DNA from: Schistocephalus solidus
Taxonomy: Eukaryota > Platyhelminthes > Cestoda > Diphyllobothriidea > Diphyllobothriidae
NCBI GenBank assembly: GCA_017591395.1
Contig: WEDG01002042.1
Coordinates: forward strand, 1 to 64,000
Direction of reading: 5' to 3'
Length of the DNA: 64,000 bases
The notes beneath the pieces were generated by a model. It made no database searches. It saw nothing but the letters and a program-made list of their open reading frames with translations, and had not been told where the DNA came from. Shown in pieces: positions 14,201 to 24,985 of this stretch; position 1 is the stretch's first letter; the number at the start of each line of letters is the position of its first letter. A program made the position numbers and the translations under genes.

Positions 14201-17200
14201 AGCCTTAGTTCAGATGAATATAAAAAATATGCCAAAAGGTGGAAAACCCACCAGGACAGGTACAAGAAATTCACCGGACAGTAGTATGAAGGGGATCTAA
14301 ACAAGTATTTCTCGCTTATTAGATATCACCTGGTATATAAAATAATAAAAAAATAATCAGCATATCATACGTGTCAACAGGGCCAGTAGAGCTGTGATAT
14401 TGATGGTTAAGGCAATCGTACAGAAGAGAATGTGTGGCCACTTCCCAAAGCGCGCGTAAACGACTTGAAGGAAGGTTCGAGCCCCCGGTGCCTTGGTTTT
14501 CAATTGCACCGCGAGGGGAGCCATCAGGGACACAGCCAAAGCTCCTGCCAGGGCGGTGTAAAAAGCTCCACTTATTCCATACTTGGGTAGAAGAAGAAGA
14601 CTACATGTTTGAAATGCGAAATAAATAACAAGGACATTTAAAAAACAAAAATCAAGTGAGCAAGACCAAATACAATTTTGACTAGCGTGTGTATCAGCAG
14701 GAACATCAGAAAATTACTAGGTAGATCTGAAGAACAACACTTTTTTTCGCACTGGTAAGTATCCAGGGCATAAGGACTTTCTGGGGTTGGGAAATAAAAA
14801 CCGAATAAAAGAAACGTGTATCCTTCCTCTTTGCACAACAAGTTCAAAGGAAGTAAGAAGCAAATTTCCGGTGTCTCTGATATAATTATTTGGTTACAAT
14901 ACATAGGGAATAGGTTGTATGCAAACGGAGTGCTCTTTTACTGGAACTTACAAAAATATATTCATTTAGCTGATGCGAAAACAGTGCCGCTTCTTCCAAG
15001 CTAGAATAATGCAATTTCTTTAGATGGAGACTTAGCTAATCCGTATTTAATGTTGCCAAAAAATAGCATGCTTTAGTCGAAATATCTGGGACCTCTGCTA
15101 ACTTTACATATTTTCCTGTCTGATCATATTTTATCAAACCATTTGTGGTATTCTATCGCAGGCGGAACGCTTTTTTCTACTGTTTAAAGCAAAATCCTTA
15201 TGGGAGGCACCAACATAAGTCAGGAAGTATTCTTTCGTTTTCTTTTACCTGAAAGCGTATTTGTGATGGACGAATGTTGAACGATGGTTAATTTTAGCAA
15301 TATCGACAACACACCTAAACATTTTTTTTTAGTTTAAGCATCAATTTTGCCATGCCTTTCTCAAATGTACATTGAATTTTCGCCCTATACAAAATCCATC
15401 CGTGATCTGATTCAATAACTGAAATAAGTTCCCTGCACAGGGCTCGATAGATGAAGTTATTTGTGCAAGTAATCAGCAATTCTTTGTTGTAGTTATAAAT
15501 GCGAAGAAATCCCGTTTGCGTTTCGCAAAAGAAATTAAATTTTTTTTATATTTAGCATTTACCTTACACACCTTTCCGGGAATTCCACTTGAGTATATTC
15601 ATTAACACCATGTGATGATCGCACTCTTGCCCAACGTGTTACGCTGTAAGTACTTTATTGGTAACGTATGGTTTAGTAAACGTAATCGTAATGTGCGCTT
15701 CCTGTAAGGCAATAGGTCAAAGAATTTCAAATGTTGCTTAGTTCTTTAAACTTGTATACATAATTGCACCGACAGGACAGAGGAACACGTTGGAGCGATT
15801 CTTACCTCCGCCGTGCTGCGACTGGTGAAGAAGAAGGATGAATACCAGGACATCTGAGATGCAAGATAGCAGATGATAATCCCCGGGGATTTCCGGCCTC
15901 CATCCCTGTAAAGTTCTTCATTTTTCTCCTGATTAAATAAAACAATTTAGAGGCTGTCACTCAGGCTGTCGTTTGATGAAATTGCCAATTCAAAGTCGAT
16001 CAATTCAGAGAAATCCTACAGTCATTGGTTGGAACGGCCTGAGAGCATGCGACCTCGACCTTGGGAAAGATGAATTATCAAGGCTGGGCTGGCTGTAGCC
16101 AACGACCTTGATCGTCCAGCGACTGTTGTCAAGTTTATATCACGAAGAATTTTAGAAGATGCTAAAACCGATGCAGCAGAAGGCTCCCAATTTAGAACTT
16201 TGTTAACTCGCACAGCATTTCATCCTTAATAAGGACATGAAAGGAGAAAAACCGCGTCCTCGGAATATAGTTGACAGGGGAGTGCGGCATACCAGTTATG
16301 GAAGCGGCTTACTCAAACAACTAGCGCGAGATGCAGACAGACGATTGTCCAGCACCTCCCCATTTCATGATCTGATTTTCTTGTCAAGGATCTGCAGATG
16401 AAACGTTCGATCTCATGAAAATAACATTTTAAACTTGTTTTTGATTAGAAATGATAACTTACGTGAATGTGCAAGATCTATACTAAGGCGGCCTACTCCC
16501 ACAATATTTCAGACAGGCTTTTAAGTGCATTTTTTCGATCGCCTGCGAAAACCTTTGCTCGATTAAAAATGACCACCTAGTAATAGGCATTTTTCTATTG
16601 ATTTTCGATGTCTTTATAACTTCAAGCATATTTTATAGAAGGCAAACTCGAACTTTTCTTGTAATAATTTGATAAGTCATTACGTACTAGATAAAAATAT
16701 ATCCTAGAATTTTTTTATTATGCGATTTTCAATACCGTATATTGTCTAGTTAAGTAGCCACATATATGTTCGTTTATTAATGCCCCTGATGAGTTATACA
16801 AAAAGGTACACATCCATTGCAAACCTTGGTGAATATTATATGGTGTTCTTTTAATGATATACAGGGGAAGTGTGATTTTCCTTACATGGAAGGCACATAT
16901 CTTGTAGACTTGAACCCTAAACCCAAACGCAACAGCAGCTCGAACTTTAAAATATCTGGACATTATGAATTAATTTTAAATCCAAATTATAGCCTTCCTT
17001 TAAATATAAAATTTGACGATGTAATTAATCAGAAAATTAGTACAAGACCATAGTGCTCACGTTTTTCTGTACAATATATTTGGATTTATAAGACCGTCGA
17101 AAGTCAATATAACAACGAATGTAATTAAGTAGCTATTTTCTACCTAGCGTGGTTTTTTTGCAGGTTGTCGGAAATACGTGCAATGAAGAGCCGTCACATT

Positions 17201-20200
17201 GGTGTGTGCAAAATATCTTAGCAAAAGGCTGCACGGTGATTAATAGCGCAATCCCATTTAAGCATTCCCTTCTAATCTAAAATGCATTTCAGATTTTCCG
17301 TAAACATTTCATGAGAGCGATCATGGACTGCGTGTCGATGCTCTTCCCACTACAGTCGAATCTACCGGAATACAGGTGCTAAATCTGTTTAAAATGCGGT
17401 CGGATTCTGATATTTTGCTACCGACCGTTAATTAGACAACCCTTTCAGTTTCATATAAAGAAAACCACGAGAAGCGAAAATCAAAATATAGGAATAAAAT
17501 AATAAAAATATGAAAAATCTAGCGAAATATCGGGACTCCACAGAAAGTATCATAAACTAGAACCCGGGGCGTCTGCGAAAAGCAAACCACGAAGTGGCGA
17601 CGGGTGATTGCATAGGTACTCCATCACATATTACAGACGGTCTTGGGCTCAATGCTCGTTTCCTAACGTTAACCCTTAGCCCTAGACATTTAACTCTTAT
17701 CCTTTTTTAAGTTAACCGTAACACTAACCCACCAGGCATTTAGTTTAAGACCATATATGATAGTAGGAGTTAGTATAAACATGCCGTACCCGATTTTATG
17801 TTCCAAGTTTTTTTAAATCATCTAAGAATCTTTGTCTGAAGACATTGAAATTTTCGATATATTATTTGAAAAATTCTCACTTCTAGGTAAAAGCGCAGTC
17901 CTAGAAATTTTAATCAGGGAGTTTTACCATTCCTAGAACAGCTTAAACTGAAATCTTTTACCTACTTATCTGTTGATTAGGTAATTTGGGTAAAATGGGC
18001 ATGTTCTAGTTTATGTAGAGAAATCATTTTATTTTCAGCAAGTAAAGGGTTAGTTAAATTACAATAAGTTGTTTCGGTAGCCACGTAGATTTAATGGTAC
18101 TGCTGGAGCATAGAAAAATGGTACTTTCAGTGTTGCTATGGTTACCAAATCAGGCAGCCTACGCTGTTTCCGCAAGCAAGCCTCCTTATTAATAGCACCA
18201 ACAGGAGGCATCCCTAAAATGTTGGGATTTGGGCTTGTCAGATTATTTGCAATACTGGCTCACGTAGGAGGACCAGTGCAACTTCTGCCTAAGTTTTGCT
18301 TGATGCGAAGGCGCATTTCCCACACTGTGTCATAAATGAAAGCCTAAAAAGTCATTAGTGGTTTAGGCCAAGGCGTAAATGAACAGTTTTGGTTACTGGG
18401 CCCACGCTAAAATTCCCCATGCAAAGTGCTGTTTCATAAGGTCTGTTTCCTAAAGGGCATGGGACGTTTTTGCGAACGTTGTTGTAACGCTTGGAATCGG
18501 GCATATTACAACCACCCAACTAGCTGACCAGAGACGTTTTTAGCACGTCAGTACCATCAGTGAACAGCTAAGACGCCGGTTGACCCGGTTCGAGACTTTC
18601 TCCTCCTGATAAACAAGAACTCCAACGCTATGCAGTTAATCTACAGCAAGTTGGACGAGCTCCTTTGCATTTATTTTCTTGTGGCCGAACGCTAGAAATA
18701 TAGATTTCCTTATTTGAATACCTCATGAGCCATATCCTGTCCGACACTAGTCAAGAAACCCAGCTCACCTCACAGCCTCTAATAGTACAACCTGTCGTAC
18801 GGCACCACAAAACTACTTAAATTTTTAATCCGAGAATAATAAATGTTTTTGTCTCGAACTGGGTCTATTTCTATTTGTCACTTCTGTTTCCTCGCATCCT
18901 TGCAAATTCAGGTTTGGTTGTGACAAAAAGCGGGTTCATGGGCGGAAGCCTAGTCCCCTAAAATATGCCAAATCGAACTGATTCAAAAAAATATTCGAAC
19001 TCAGACTAGTGCAAGGTCCTACCTTTATCGAACTACAGTCCGAGTGAAAACAACATTCCCAGTCAATAGATGAATAAAAATTCCCGCATCTTTGCGTAAA
19101 ATGATAGACAAGCCCTAAATGGTTAATAGGGCTGTGTTTCTTTATCCGAGTTACGTTGAGGCGTTTCAAAAGGACAGTTTCACAAAGTCTATATTAGCCT
19201 TCAAACCAATTTTACTAAAAGTACTTTTATCCAGATTACACCATTATTTTTCTCAAAATTCAGTTTCTGTCGAAATGGGGTCAGGCCTTCTTTCAACAAA
19301 TTTGCAACCGTTAGCTTTAACTGTAATCACAGGGAGTGAATACGTTTTGGAACAGTGCAATCTGTGATCCATTTATGACCTCTTTAACCACAATATGAAC
19401 CTCGAGGTTCGAAACAGTTGGTTAATTTTGGGAAAAATTGTTTACTAGTTCTCTTCCTCATATAGGGCAGTTCGAAGAGGGATTCTATAATTTAGGTTAT
19501 TATACTTGTAAACCAGGTGATATAATTGTGAATTTGATCACTTTGCTATTTCTCTTGAAAACAAATAAGTAAGTTAAACCAACCAGGAAAATGCATATTT
19601 CACAAAATCGCCAGTTCGGATATTCTGAAGTTTTTTAATGTCATAAAACAGCTGGCTGCATTATACGTCTTCAGCAATTGAAGGGAACTTTTCAGTTAGA
19701 CACGGGAGTATGAACGTCCGTCATATAGGTGGCCTTGTGTTACAGTTCAGGAAGGGTACCTAATAATATACCTCAACATTAAAGCTAACTAACTCTCACC
19801 CAAGTTTTAACCCTAACCCGAACACTAAATTTAATCCTAAGCGAAATTAGGATCTCTCTGGAAGCTAGCGGATGGTCATCTATATTACGGGACGGGGTTC
19901 CGACTCCCATGTCTGACCAATTATTATTTTAAACCTTCCTACTACGTCGCCCCTTTTAACTGTGAAATAGATAAATTGGCTCTAAAATGCACACCATATC
20001 CTTGATCGATTTCATAAACAGAGCTACTAGGGGCTCTGTATAAGCCCAAAGGTTTTTCTACGAAAACGGTGTATTGACTTAGGGATTTCATTACAAACAA
20101 TCCTAATCATGCCATCCGTTTTACGTCGTCCAATTTCCATGACGGATTTTTAATAATTCATTAAATCTACCTCAAAGACAATTTCCAAATATTCGTGGAT

Positions 20201-21284
20201 CTATTTCTTTAGAGGCATTTCCGGATTTTTACGACTTTGGTAATGCAAAGATCTCGCGTCAAGCTACTACGCCCCCAGAGATCCATGCAAAATAAAATTT
20301 AAATTTTTTCCCTTGGCATTTCCTTGCAGTACAAAGACGCAAACTGATGAAGCACATATTTCTGATTTAGTACGTCGTTTATTTTGATAAACTACAATTC
20401 ATTGCTCTGTGCTTACGTGGTTTCAGTCGGTGGTTGGAAAACAATATAGATTTTAGGCTCATATGCAAAAGTTTATCCCCCCCCCACTTCACTAACCTCT
20501 TGTATCCCAGATCACGCTACTAACTAACAAAAGAGGTTCAGGACAGGAACCACAATTGTGACTTTACTGGCACGCAGGTACTTGCTGGCGAACGTTTAAC
20601 GATTTCCAAGGCTTTTTAGGCATTCTGGTGGGACGACGACAATTTTATTCATCTACTGGTGGACGTCCACCAGCACAATCGGAATTGAACTAATTGTAGC
20701 AATTTTAACTAGTTCCTCTTGTGCTGGTCTGAAGTTCAGACGTCGGCTCTTCTAACCATCTTCTTCTTCTTCTTCTTCTTCTTCTGCATAAAGAATTTTC
20801 AAGCTAATCAGGACAATCTAGTTTACTGCCAGTTGGGCCCCCATTTTAATCTTTAGTGCTATATAAGTAGCAAGGATTGGGTGAAAGTGTATGATTATTT
20901 GATGCGTGATAAAAACAAACGGGGCTCAAGTTGAAAGAGAGAGAGAGAAACTATGAGCATTAATCCATAGCTTCGATTGTCAAATAACTAAGAGCAAACT
21001 CAGAGCCAATGCTAACGTGCATGCGGTCTCCTGAGACACTGGAATTGACAAGTACCTCTTCTTTAAAATGCTTAGAATGCTTACGCCCTCACCACGGCAA
21101 CCGCCTTCCTTACCTTCTCTTGCAGGAGGTAGAGTCGAAGTCTCCGATTAATGTACAAAATCCCCAGCAGGCCTGCCCCTGCGAAAACGACGAAAATGGC
21201 AATCAGGTTCCCCTGGTTTAATTGTGTTTTCTCCGCAAAGGTGGACCATGGTTGAGGTGTGCAGACCGAAGAACCGCGCAACAT
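2095..21284 (-). CDS. DUR3-like urea/solute symporter gene (multi-exon, 3' end outside window)
   Basis: Probable polytopic plasma-membrane transporter of the sodium/solute symporter superfamily, closest in remembered pattern to DUR3 urea-proton symporters of fungi, plants and invertebrates. Seven coding exons on the minus strand were recognised by translation: 21114-21284, 15806-15905, 14371-14581, 10146-10329, 9938-10060, 7726-7932 and 2095-2252. The last four join in consistent phase, as do 15806-15905 and 14371-14581. Phase shows that at least one short exon is missing between 21114 and 15905 and another between 14371 and 10329. Family-like segments include YGISGAFYTALAG, APGARTFLQVV, YNRSFLTFRS, LDQTYWQA and TTTAEVASISTIFINDIY. 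The C-terminal helices should lie left of position 2095, outside the window or unrecognised. Urea as substrate is inferred from family resemblance only; another small polar solute is possible. Confidence 0.82.
4057..4090 (-). ncRNA. Hammerhead-ribozyme-like core in Penelope-like element (left arm)
   Basis: Inverted copy of the 34-base core at 5794-5827, with CTGATGA, helix II and GAAACGTC all conserved on the minus strand. The two copies face each other across the foldback. Confidence 0.72.
4664..5475 (+). pseudogene. Penelope-like reverse transcriptase fragment fused by deletion to the endonuclease end
   Basis: The frame contains reverse-transcriptase motif A (FDVISLFTSIP), motif B (GTPMGSPLSG), motif C (YVDDTF) and the LPFLDIKV block, in the Penelope arrangement. 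The N-terminus of the polymerase is absent. Near 5330 the frame jumps from the region after the RT core (FQRVQTHCSDDSGK) straight to the C-terminal end of the endonuclease region (STGTLNRAIDLHPAYQVI), so the middle is deleted. A one-base difference from the left arm near 5402 then shifts the frame. It is therefore a non-autonomous remnant. Confidence 0.85.
5794..5827 (+). ncRNA. Hammerhead-ribozyme-like core in Penelope-like element (right arm)
   Basis: CTGATGA, then a 6-bp helix II (GGAAAC pairing with GTTTCC, loop GAAGGG), then GAAACGTC. One unpaired T separates the core from helix II. Helix III can only be the palindrome ACGT without a loop, so a dimeric form is implied. Helix I is weak locally. 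Penelope-like elements are known to carry such hammerhead motifs. All invariant core bases are present. Confidence 0.72.
7726..7932 (-). CDS. DUR3-like gene, exon with LDQTYWQ motif
   Basis: Encodes about 69 residues beginning SLVYTLLDQTYWQA, followed by a helix (ALIWFPMPAVFGTACGLGYLAL). The aspartate-glutamine-x-Tyr-Trp-Gln block is highly characteristic of DUR3-type symporters. The donor GTAAAG leaves phase 1, and the next coding exon lies 5.47 kb downstream across the Penelope-like foldback. Confidence 0.87.
8775..9180 (+). repeat. SINE-like unit with hammerhead-like tail, decayed tandem pair
   Basis: Two tails with the CTGATGA-type core start at 8795 and 9108, 313 bp apart. Between them lie the conserved body (ending near ATCCCGGATC) and a tRNA-like head with a GGCTCAATTG A-box-like start at about 9012. 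Both cores carry mutations (GAAG at the first; a disrupted helix II at the second). It lies in an intron of the DUR3-like gene. Confidence 0.65.
9938..10060 (-). CDS. DUR3-like gene, extracellular-loop exon
   Basis: The acceptor is TTCTCTCAG and the donor GTAAGT. The 41 codons include the glycine-rich loop GPVGNYNRSFLTFRSSSSAL, the counterpart of the conserved N.....YLT.RS segment of DUR3 proteins. The split codon at its end joins the next exon as Met in frame. Confidence 0.85.
10146..10329 (-). CDS. DUR3-like gene, internal exon
   Basis: Encodes 61 residues containing two hydrophobic helices (VLAVFIFVVGIFL; YIYVAFFLWFALILGCAVFL) separated by YGGISGIYTAAY, at the position of the YT..GG..AT loop of the family. 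The acceptor is TTATTCAG and the donor GTGCGT, a weaker site. It ends in phase 1, matching the next exon. Confidence 0.8.
12190..12600 (+). repeat. Dispersed repeat R1, diverged copy
   Basis: Shares CCCGGTGTCAAGAAGACCGG, a GGCATGCACCGGCACTTACGCG-like block and TTGGTCCAGCGCATCTA with the copy at 38.7-39.1 kb. Open frames here are incidental. Confidence 0.6.
12680..12895 (+). repeat. Dispersed repeat R2, copy 1
   Basis: Similar to 23040-23280: ACTATAAACA, CACTTAAAGCCGC, GGTAGTTTGCC, GACGGGATAA and GTGAGTGACCGACTGGTG line up in the same order. No coding is recognised. Confidence 0.5.
12950..13130 (-). repeat. Dispersed repeat R1, partial inverted copy
   Basis: The reverse strand reads GTGACTTGCGCGTGATTTAG and, further on, CCGGTGTCATAAATAAGTC, the 5' part of R1. 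Confidence 0.5.
13470..13540 (+). repeat. (CCT)n microsatellite
   Basis: About 20 uninterrupted CTC/CCT triplets in an intron of the DUR3-like gene. Confidence 0.95.
14371..14581 (-). CDS. DUR3-like gene, internal exon with YGISGAF motif
   Basis: Begins in phase 0 after a pyrimidine-rich acceptor and encodes about 70 residues. It opens with YGISGAFYTALAGALAVSL, continues with KAPGARTFLQVVYARFG and ends in a helix ILFCTIALTINITALLALL. Both the order and the spacing of these motifs match DUR3-type symporters. The donor is GTATGA, leaving phase 1. Confidence 0.85.
15806..15905 (-). CDS. DUR3-like gene, internal exon
   Basis: Bounded by an acceptor (CTTTACAG) and a GTAAG donor. It encodes about 33 residues ending ASQMSWYSSFFFTSRSTAE, corresponding to the second helix region just before the conserved YG.SG.F motif. 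It ends in phase 0 and joins directly to the next exon. It begins needing two bases from an upstream exon that was not found. Confidence 0.72.
15906..21113. other. AT-rich intronic stretch of the DUR3-like gene
   Basis: Holds degenerate telomere-like words near 17660 and 19800 and a (TTC)n run at 20757. One short exon of the DUR3-like gene must be here by phase, but it was not identified. Confidence 0.5.
20757..20787 (+). repeat. (TTC)n microsatellite
   Basis: About nine TTC triplets. Confidence 0.95.
21114..21284 (-). CDS. DUR3-like gene, first recognised coding exon
   Basis: Encodes 57 residues from an ATG at 21284 to a GTAAGG donor (phase 0). The segment QGNLIAIFVVFAGAGLLGIL is a hydrophobic helix, followed by a basic loop with RRLRLYLLQEK, as expected for the first membrane helix of a DUR3-type symporter. 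The ATG is the first in this frame; the frame stays open a little further upstream without an ATG, so a spliced upstream exon cannot be excluded. Confidence 0.7.
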
Positions 21285-23039
21285 GATTCCACGCGCACGC
21301 AGGGTACAGCAATGCCGCAACAATGAAGCTGTCTTCCTTCGTGCCCACAGCCACGGATGCGGTTGGCGTTGCCCCAGGTGATTCCGCCTGCCTCACCGTA
21401 AGGTGATGCACGCAATCCCACAACCTCTGCTGCCTTCTGCACCCCTTTCTTCTGGAGGCTGAAGAAGTCAGCCATATCCATCTCCCTCCCCCTGCCCTCC
21501 TCCTGCTTCAGCGTCATGTTGACCTCATTGGGTCGTTTTTAATTTTAACCTAAAGTGCTCACTGTCGACTACGAGAATGCTACTGTTGATGGAGCTGGGG
21601 ACAGCTTGGAGGGGACATAATGAGTCCGTTTTCTGTCCTCCTGGACACTCTGGCCACACCCCAGTGCTCTTATCATTTTTAGGCAGCTCTTATTTGTAAA
21701 GTTATGGCAAACGTTTGCGCTTATTAGCTCACGGGAGCTCACGAGGGAGGAGCTGGTGAGTTATTTACCAGCGGACTTTATAAAGCCAGCAACATAGCTA
21801 ACGTCGAGGAGCCGACTGAATGATCCTTTGTAGCTCACGTCGGCCTGGAAACGTTGGCCAGACAAACAGCGTACTCAGACTGCTCCCTGAGCAAAGAACC
21901 TCCACGTTCCGTGATGGAAAATTGGATGGTGGCCACGTGGAAAGGGTGGAGATGGTGCCACGCATTTTGTCCTCGTTTTAATCCCCTTCTCATTCAATGA
22001 ATATTAGTATCATGTCCTTGAAAAAGTGTATTTGCGGATTGCAAATAACCAGATGACTAGCCGCGTATATAGAGGCAGGATATGCCCGTTGACAAGAGAT
22101 CTATTCAGGAAGTTGTTTTTATAGGAAGGAATTTCTACGGAGACCTGGGAAACCAGGATAGCCATATTTGACTTATTAGTCGTTGGCAGCCAGCCATACC
22201 CAATCCGATGTCTGGTTGACTCGGGATTTGAAACGGAGTTCTTTGGTCAGAGCTCTACCTATCGCTCGTCCTATCTGTTTCGATCGTGAATATAAGGTGT
22301 GGTGAAAAGAACGTTGACCAACCCGTTTGCTGGACATTTGTCTCTCCTTGTGCCTCGGGGTTCAATCGAGAGTCTTCGCATACAGTCGCATAGCAACTAG
22401 TAATAGGACTGGCCGCGGGCTATAGCGCTCGCTCATACTGGCACGATACTAAGATGGGTTTTCACAGAATCGCATCTCGAGTTATCTACACATTGTCTTC
22501 CCATTTGAACCGAACCGGCAAACAAAGATGCACGGAGTTCTTCCACCCAATATCTGACCTCGTGCTTAAGGTTCATTCACCTACAGGAATGCTACTCTAC
22601 CTGAACGATGAAGTAACTACCGCATGTTCACGTGCGTGATCAGGGATATGAACTCTATTGCGATCAATCGTAAGCTCTGCCCCTTCTCTATGTGGCTACT
22701 CTACTGCACGGTAATCTGAGCCTGAAGCTATCACGGTAATATAAACTCCGCGATTGTGAAGGTTGCCAACTGATGATGGAACACAAGCCTCACTGTTAGC
22801 CTGGTGTGTGTTTGTATGGAGTAGCCAACTGGTGATCTGAGATTCAGGCTTCAATGGATCCTTCTTAACGTGACCTGTATCTCATTCACACATGTGAGAT
22901 GCGAGCCGCTCAACCCCATTTTGTGTGAAATCCTGGTTCTTGAGTTTGAGGGGCCAGGTTGTGTACGTGGTACAAGTAGACGAGATCATTTGACGTATCA
23001 GTAGCTGTACCCATTTCCCACATCAGTCCACTGACCAGC

Positions 23040-23285
23040 TGGGACGGTGACTGAGGCCCAGGAACGGGAATAGAGAGTGATGTCGACAGCTCAACGCACT
23101 TCTTTCACTATAAACAGCCTGATACGTTTGAAGCTATTGCAGTGCGCTTAAAGCCGCAAGTTGGAAGTTTGTCTACTAACGAGATAAATCTGACCGCGCG
23201 GACAGCCTAGTTTGTATTTTTGTTGAATGATTGACTGATGAACTCAGAATCAGGCTGCAATGGCTCTTTATTAATGTGGTTTTTT
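23040..23285 (+). repeat. Dispersed repeat R2, copy 2
   Basis: Second copy of the block at 12680-12895, with CACTATAAACAGCCTGA, GCGCTTAAAGCCGCAAG and GGAAGTTTGTC in the same order. Confidence 0.5.
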
Positions 23286-24239
23286 TGTGACCTTCGCCGT
23301 CCTAGTGTACACGGTGGACCTCGTCGTATATGGCGGTTGAACTGTCACACTGTGCGCGGAAGGAAACAACACGAGACAATAGATCCAACTTTCTCTCTGT
23401 GCACAGTTCACTCCTCTTCGCTGACCTTACCTGCCGTTTTGGTTTCTTTACTTTCTTTGTGTATGTACCCAGATCAAGACATCTGGAACAACCCCATCAC
23501 ACCGAGAAATGCTTTTTCGGTCGTGGATGTAAATTCCCAAATATGTGGAATTTTCGGTGTAACCACCAACAGAAAGTCATTGCTGTTCGCACATATTGGT
23601 CAGATGCCAAGTTCAACCATCTTCCCAGCCAAATTTAGGTTTTATTAATTTGACCCAATTGTGCAAAGTTCGGTGAACTAGGTGAGAATCGAATCCGTGA
23701 CAGCAAAGGGAAGCTTTTAATTCACCCACCACTTTAAGCACCTGAGCTACGAAGCTCCACTGGGAGCTATTAGTTTAATCACCTGGTGTTTTCACGCAGT
23801 CAGATCAAATGAATCATTCAAATCTGTAAAAAACCCTTTTTACATTATGTCTTTTGTCAGCGAGCCAAACAGACAACGGGAAGGAAGGAGAGGAGATAAC
23901 ACTGGGCAAGCGTTCAGCTTCTGGTCCTCCGTGGAATTATTGGAGTGATTCCCGCGTAGACATTCACAGTGCTTAAAGTGTAGAGGGAGGAATAGTCTTT
24001 TGATTATTCGACAATATGATACAAAGGTAACTAGCATTTTTTCCGGCCTACTTCATTGGAGAAACCCTCAAGTGCTATGCCAAGCGCATCCGATAGCCAC
24101 CTGAAGAGCCAGAGCCATTTACTGTAGCCTAATCCTTACGTGGTTAGTTGCTGAGTGTCAAACAAGCACTGGGCTGGGTTCGCCCTACTATTCCTCTTAG
24201 CGAGACTGGTTTGATCAATAATAAGAAGGAGGACTGTTG

Positions 24240-24560
24240 GAGTTGTGAAGTGGGCAACACGAAGGCTTCCTAAATCAGAATTCAGGGAAGACTGATTAGG
24301 TTGGTGAACAGAGTTTACGAGGGGCTCTGCAAAATGTTGCGGTTAGCTCTCTTCGGGCCAGCTGCTGTGTGTCTGTGACCGCCGTTGAGAGTCTTGACCC
24401 CAGGGCGTGGGTCCTCTGTTGCCTGCAGCCAATCAGTGAAATAAACAAATTTGCTTGGCTGCGAGCTGTCGCGAGGTTAGTGCTAAGACTCGAGCGGCTC
24501 CAACAAAGAATATGGCCAGGAGCGTGAGGCGGACAAGATGACAACGCGGGCGGCGCTAGC
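24240..24560 (+). repeat. Dispersed repeat R3, copy 1
   Basis: Shares with 32640-32990 the series AAATCAGAA, AGGGAAGAC, CCTGCAGCCAATCAG and GAGCGTGAGGCGGACA, at similar spacings. No coding is recognised. Confidence 0.5.
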
Positions 24561-24764
24561 AGCGAATCGACCAAGAGTGTTCGGTGGACAGGTGACAGGC
24601 TCGCACAGCATTCCCTCTAGTCTTCCCATCACAGCCACCGAATCCCAACAGAACCGGATTTGGACGTGCACTCAGGGCCTGGCAGAAGTAAGTGGCGACT
24701 GTTTACGCGTCAGCTACTGCTCAGCATGATGGCAGGTCTCGCATCTTCCAGAGAGGAGAGTTAA

Positions 24765-24985
24765 CCCCCAAAGTATACAGGTGCAAGACACGAAATAGGA
24801 ATCACTTTAATATAGGTTTTTGGTGCATTAACTTTTCAGGAAGGTTACAGTTAGGGTTAAGATCCGTATAAGGCCTAATATAAGTGCTGGGGGTTAAAAA
24901 CGGTAATCAATGCATTTTCTGTTATTTAACGCAAACTAACCTGTATGCACTGGTGGTGTTCCTATTCTCGTTTCTGCCCTAGGAA
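24765..24985. repeat. Imperfect palindrome with telomere-like centre
   Basis: ACGAAATAGGAATCAC near 24788 and its near reverse complement near 24955-24980 (GTGTTCCTATTCTCGT) bracket a centre with GGTTACAGTTAGGGTTAAG. It could be a small terminal-inverted-repeat element. No target duplication was identified. Confidence 0.35.

Noticed and set aside
22770..22800. Additional hammerhead at an isolated CTGATGA
   Set aside because: No GAAA partner or helix II at the right distance.
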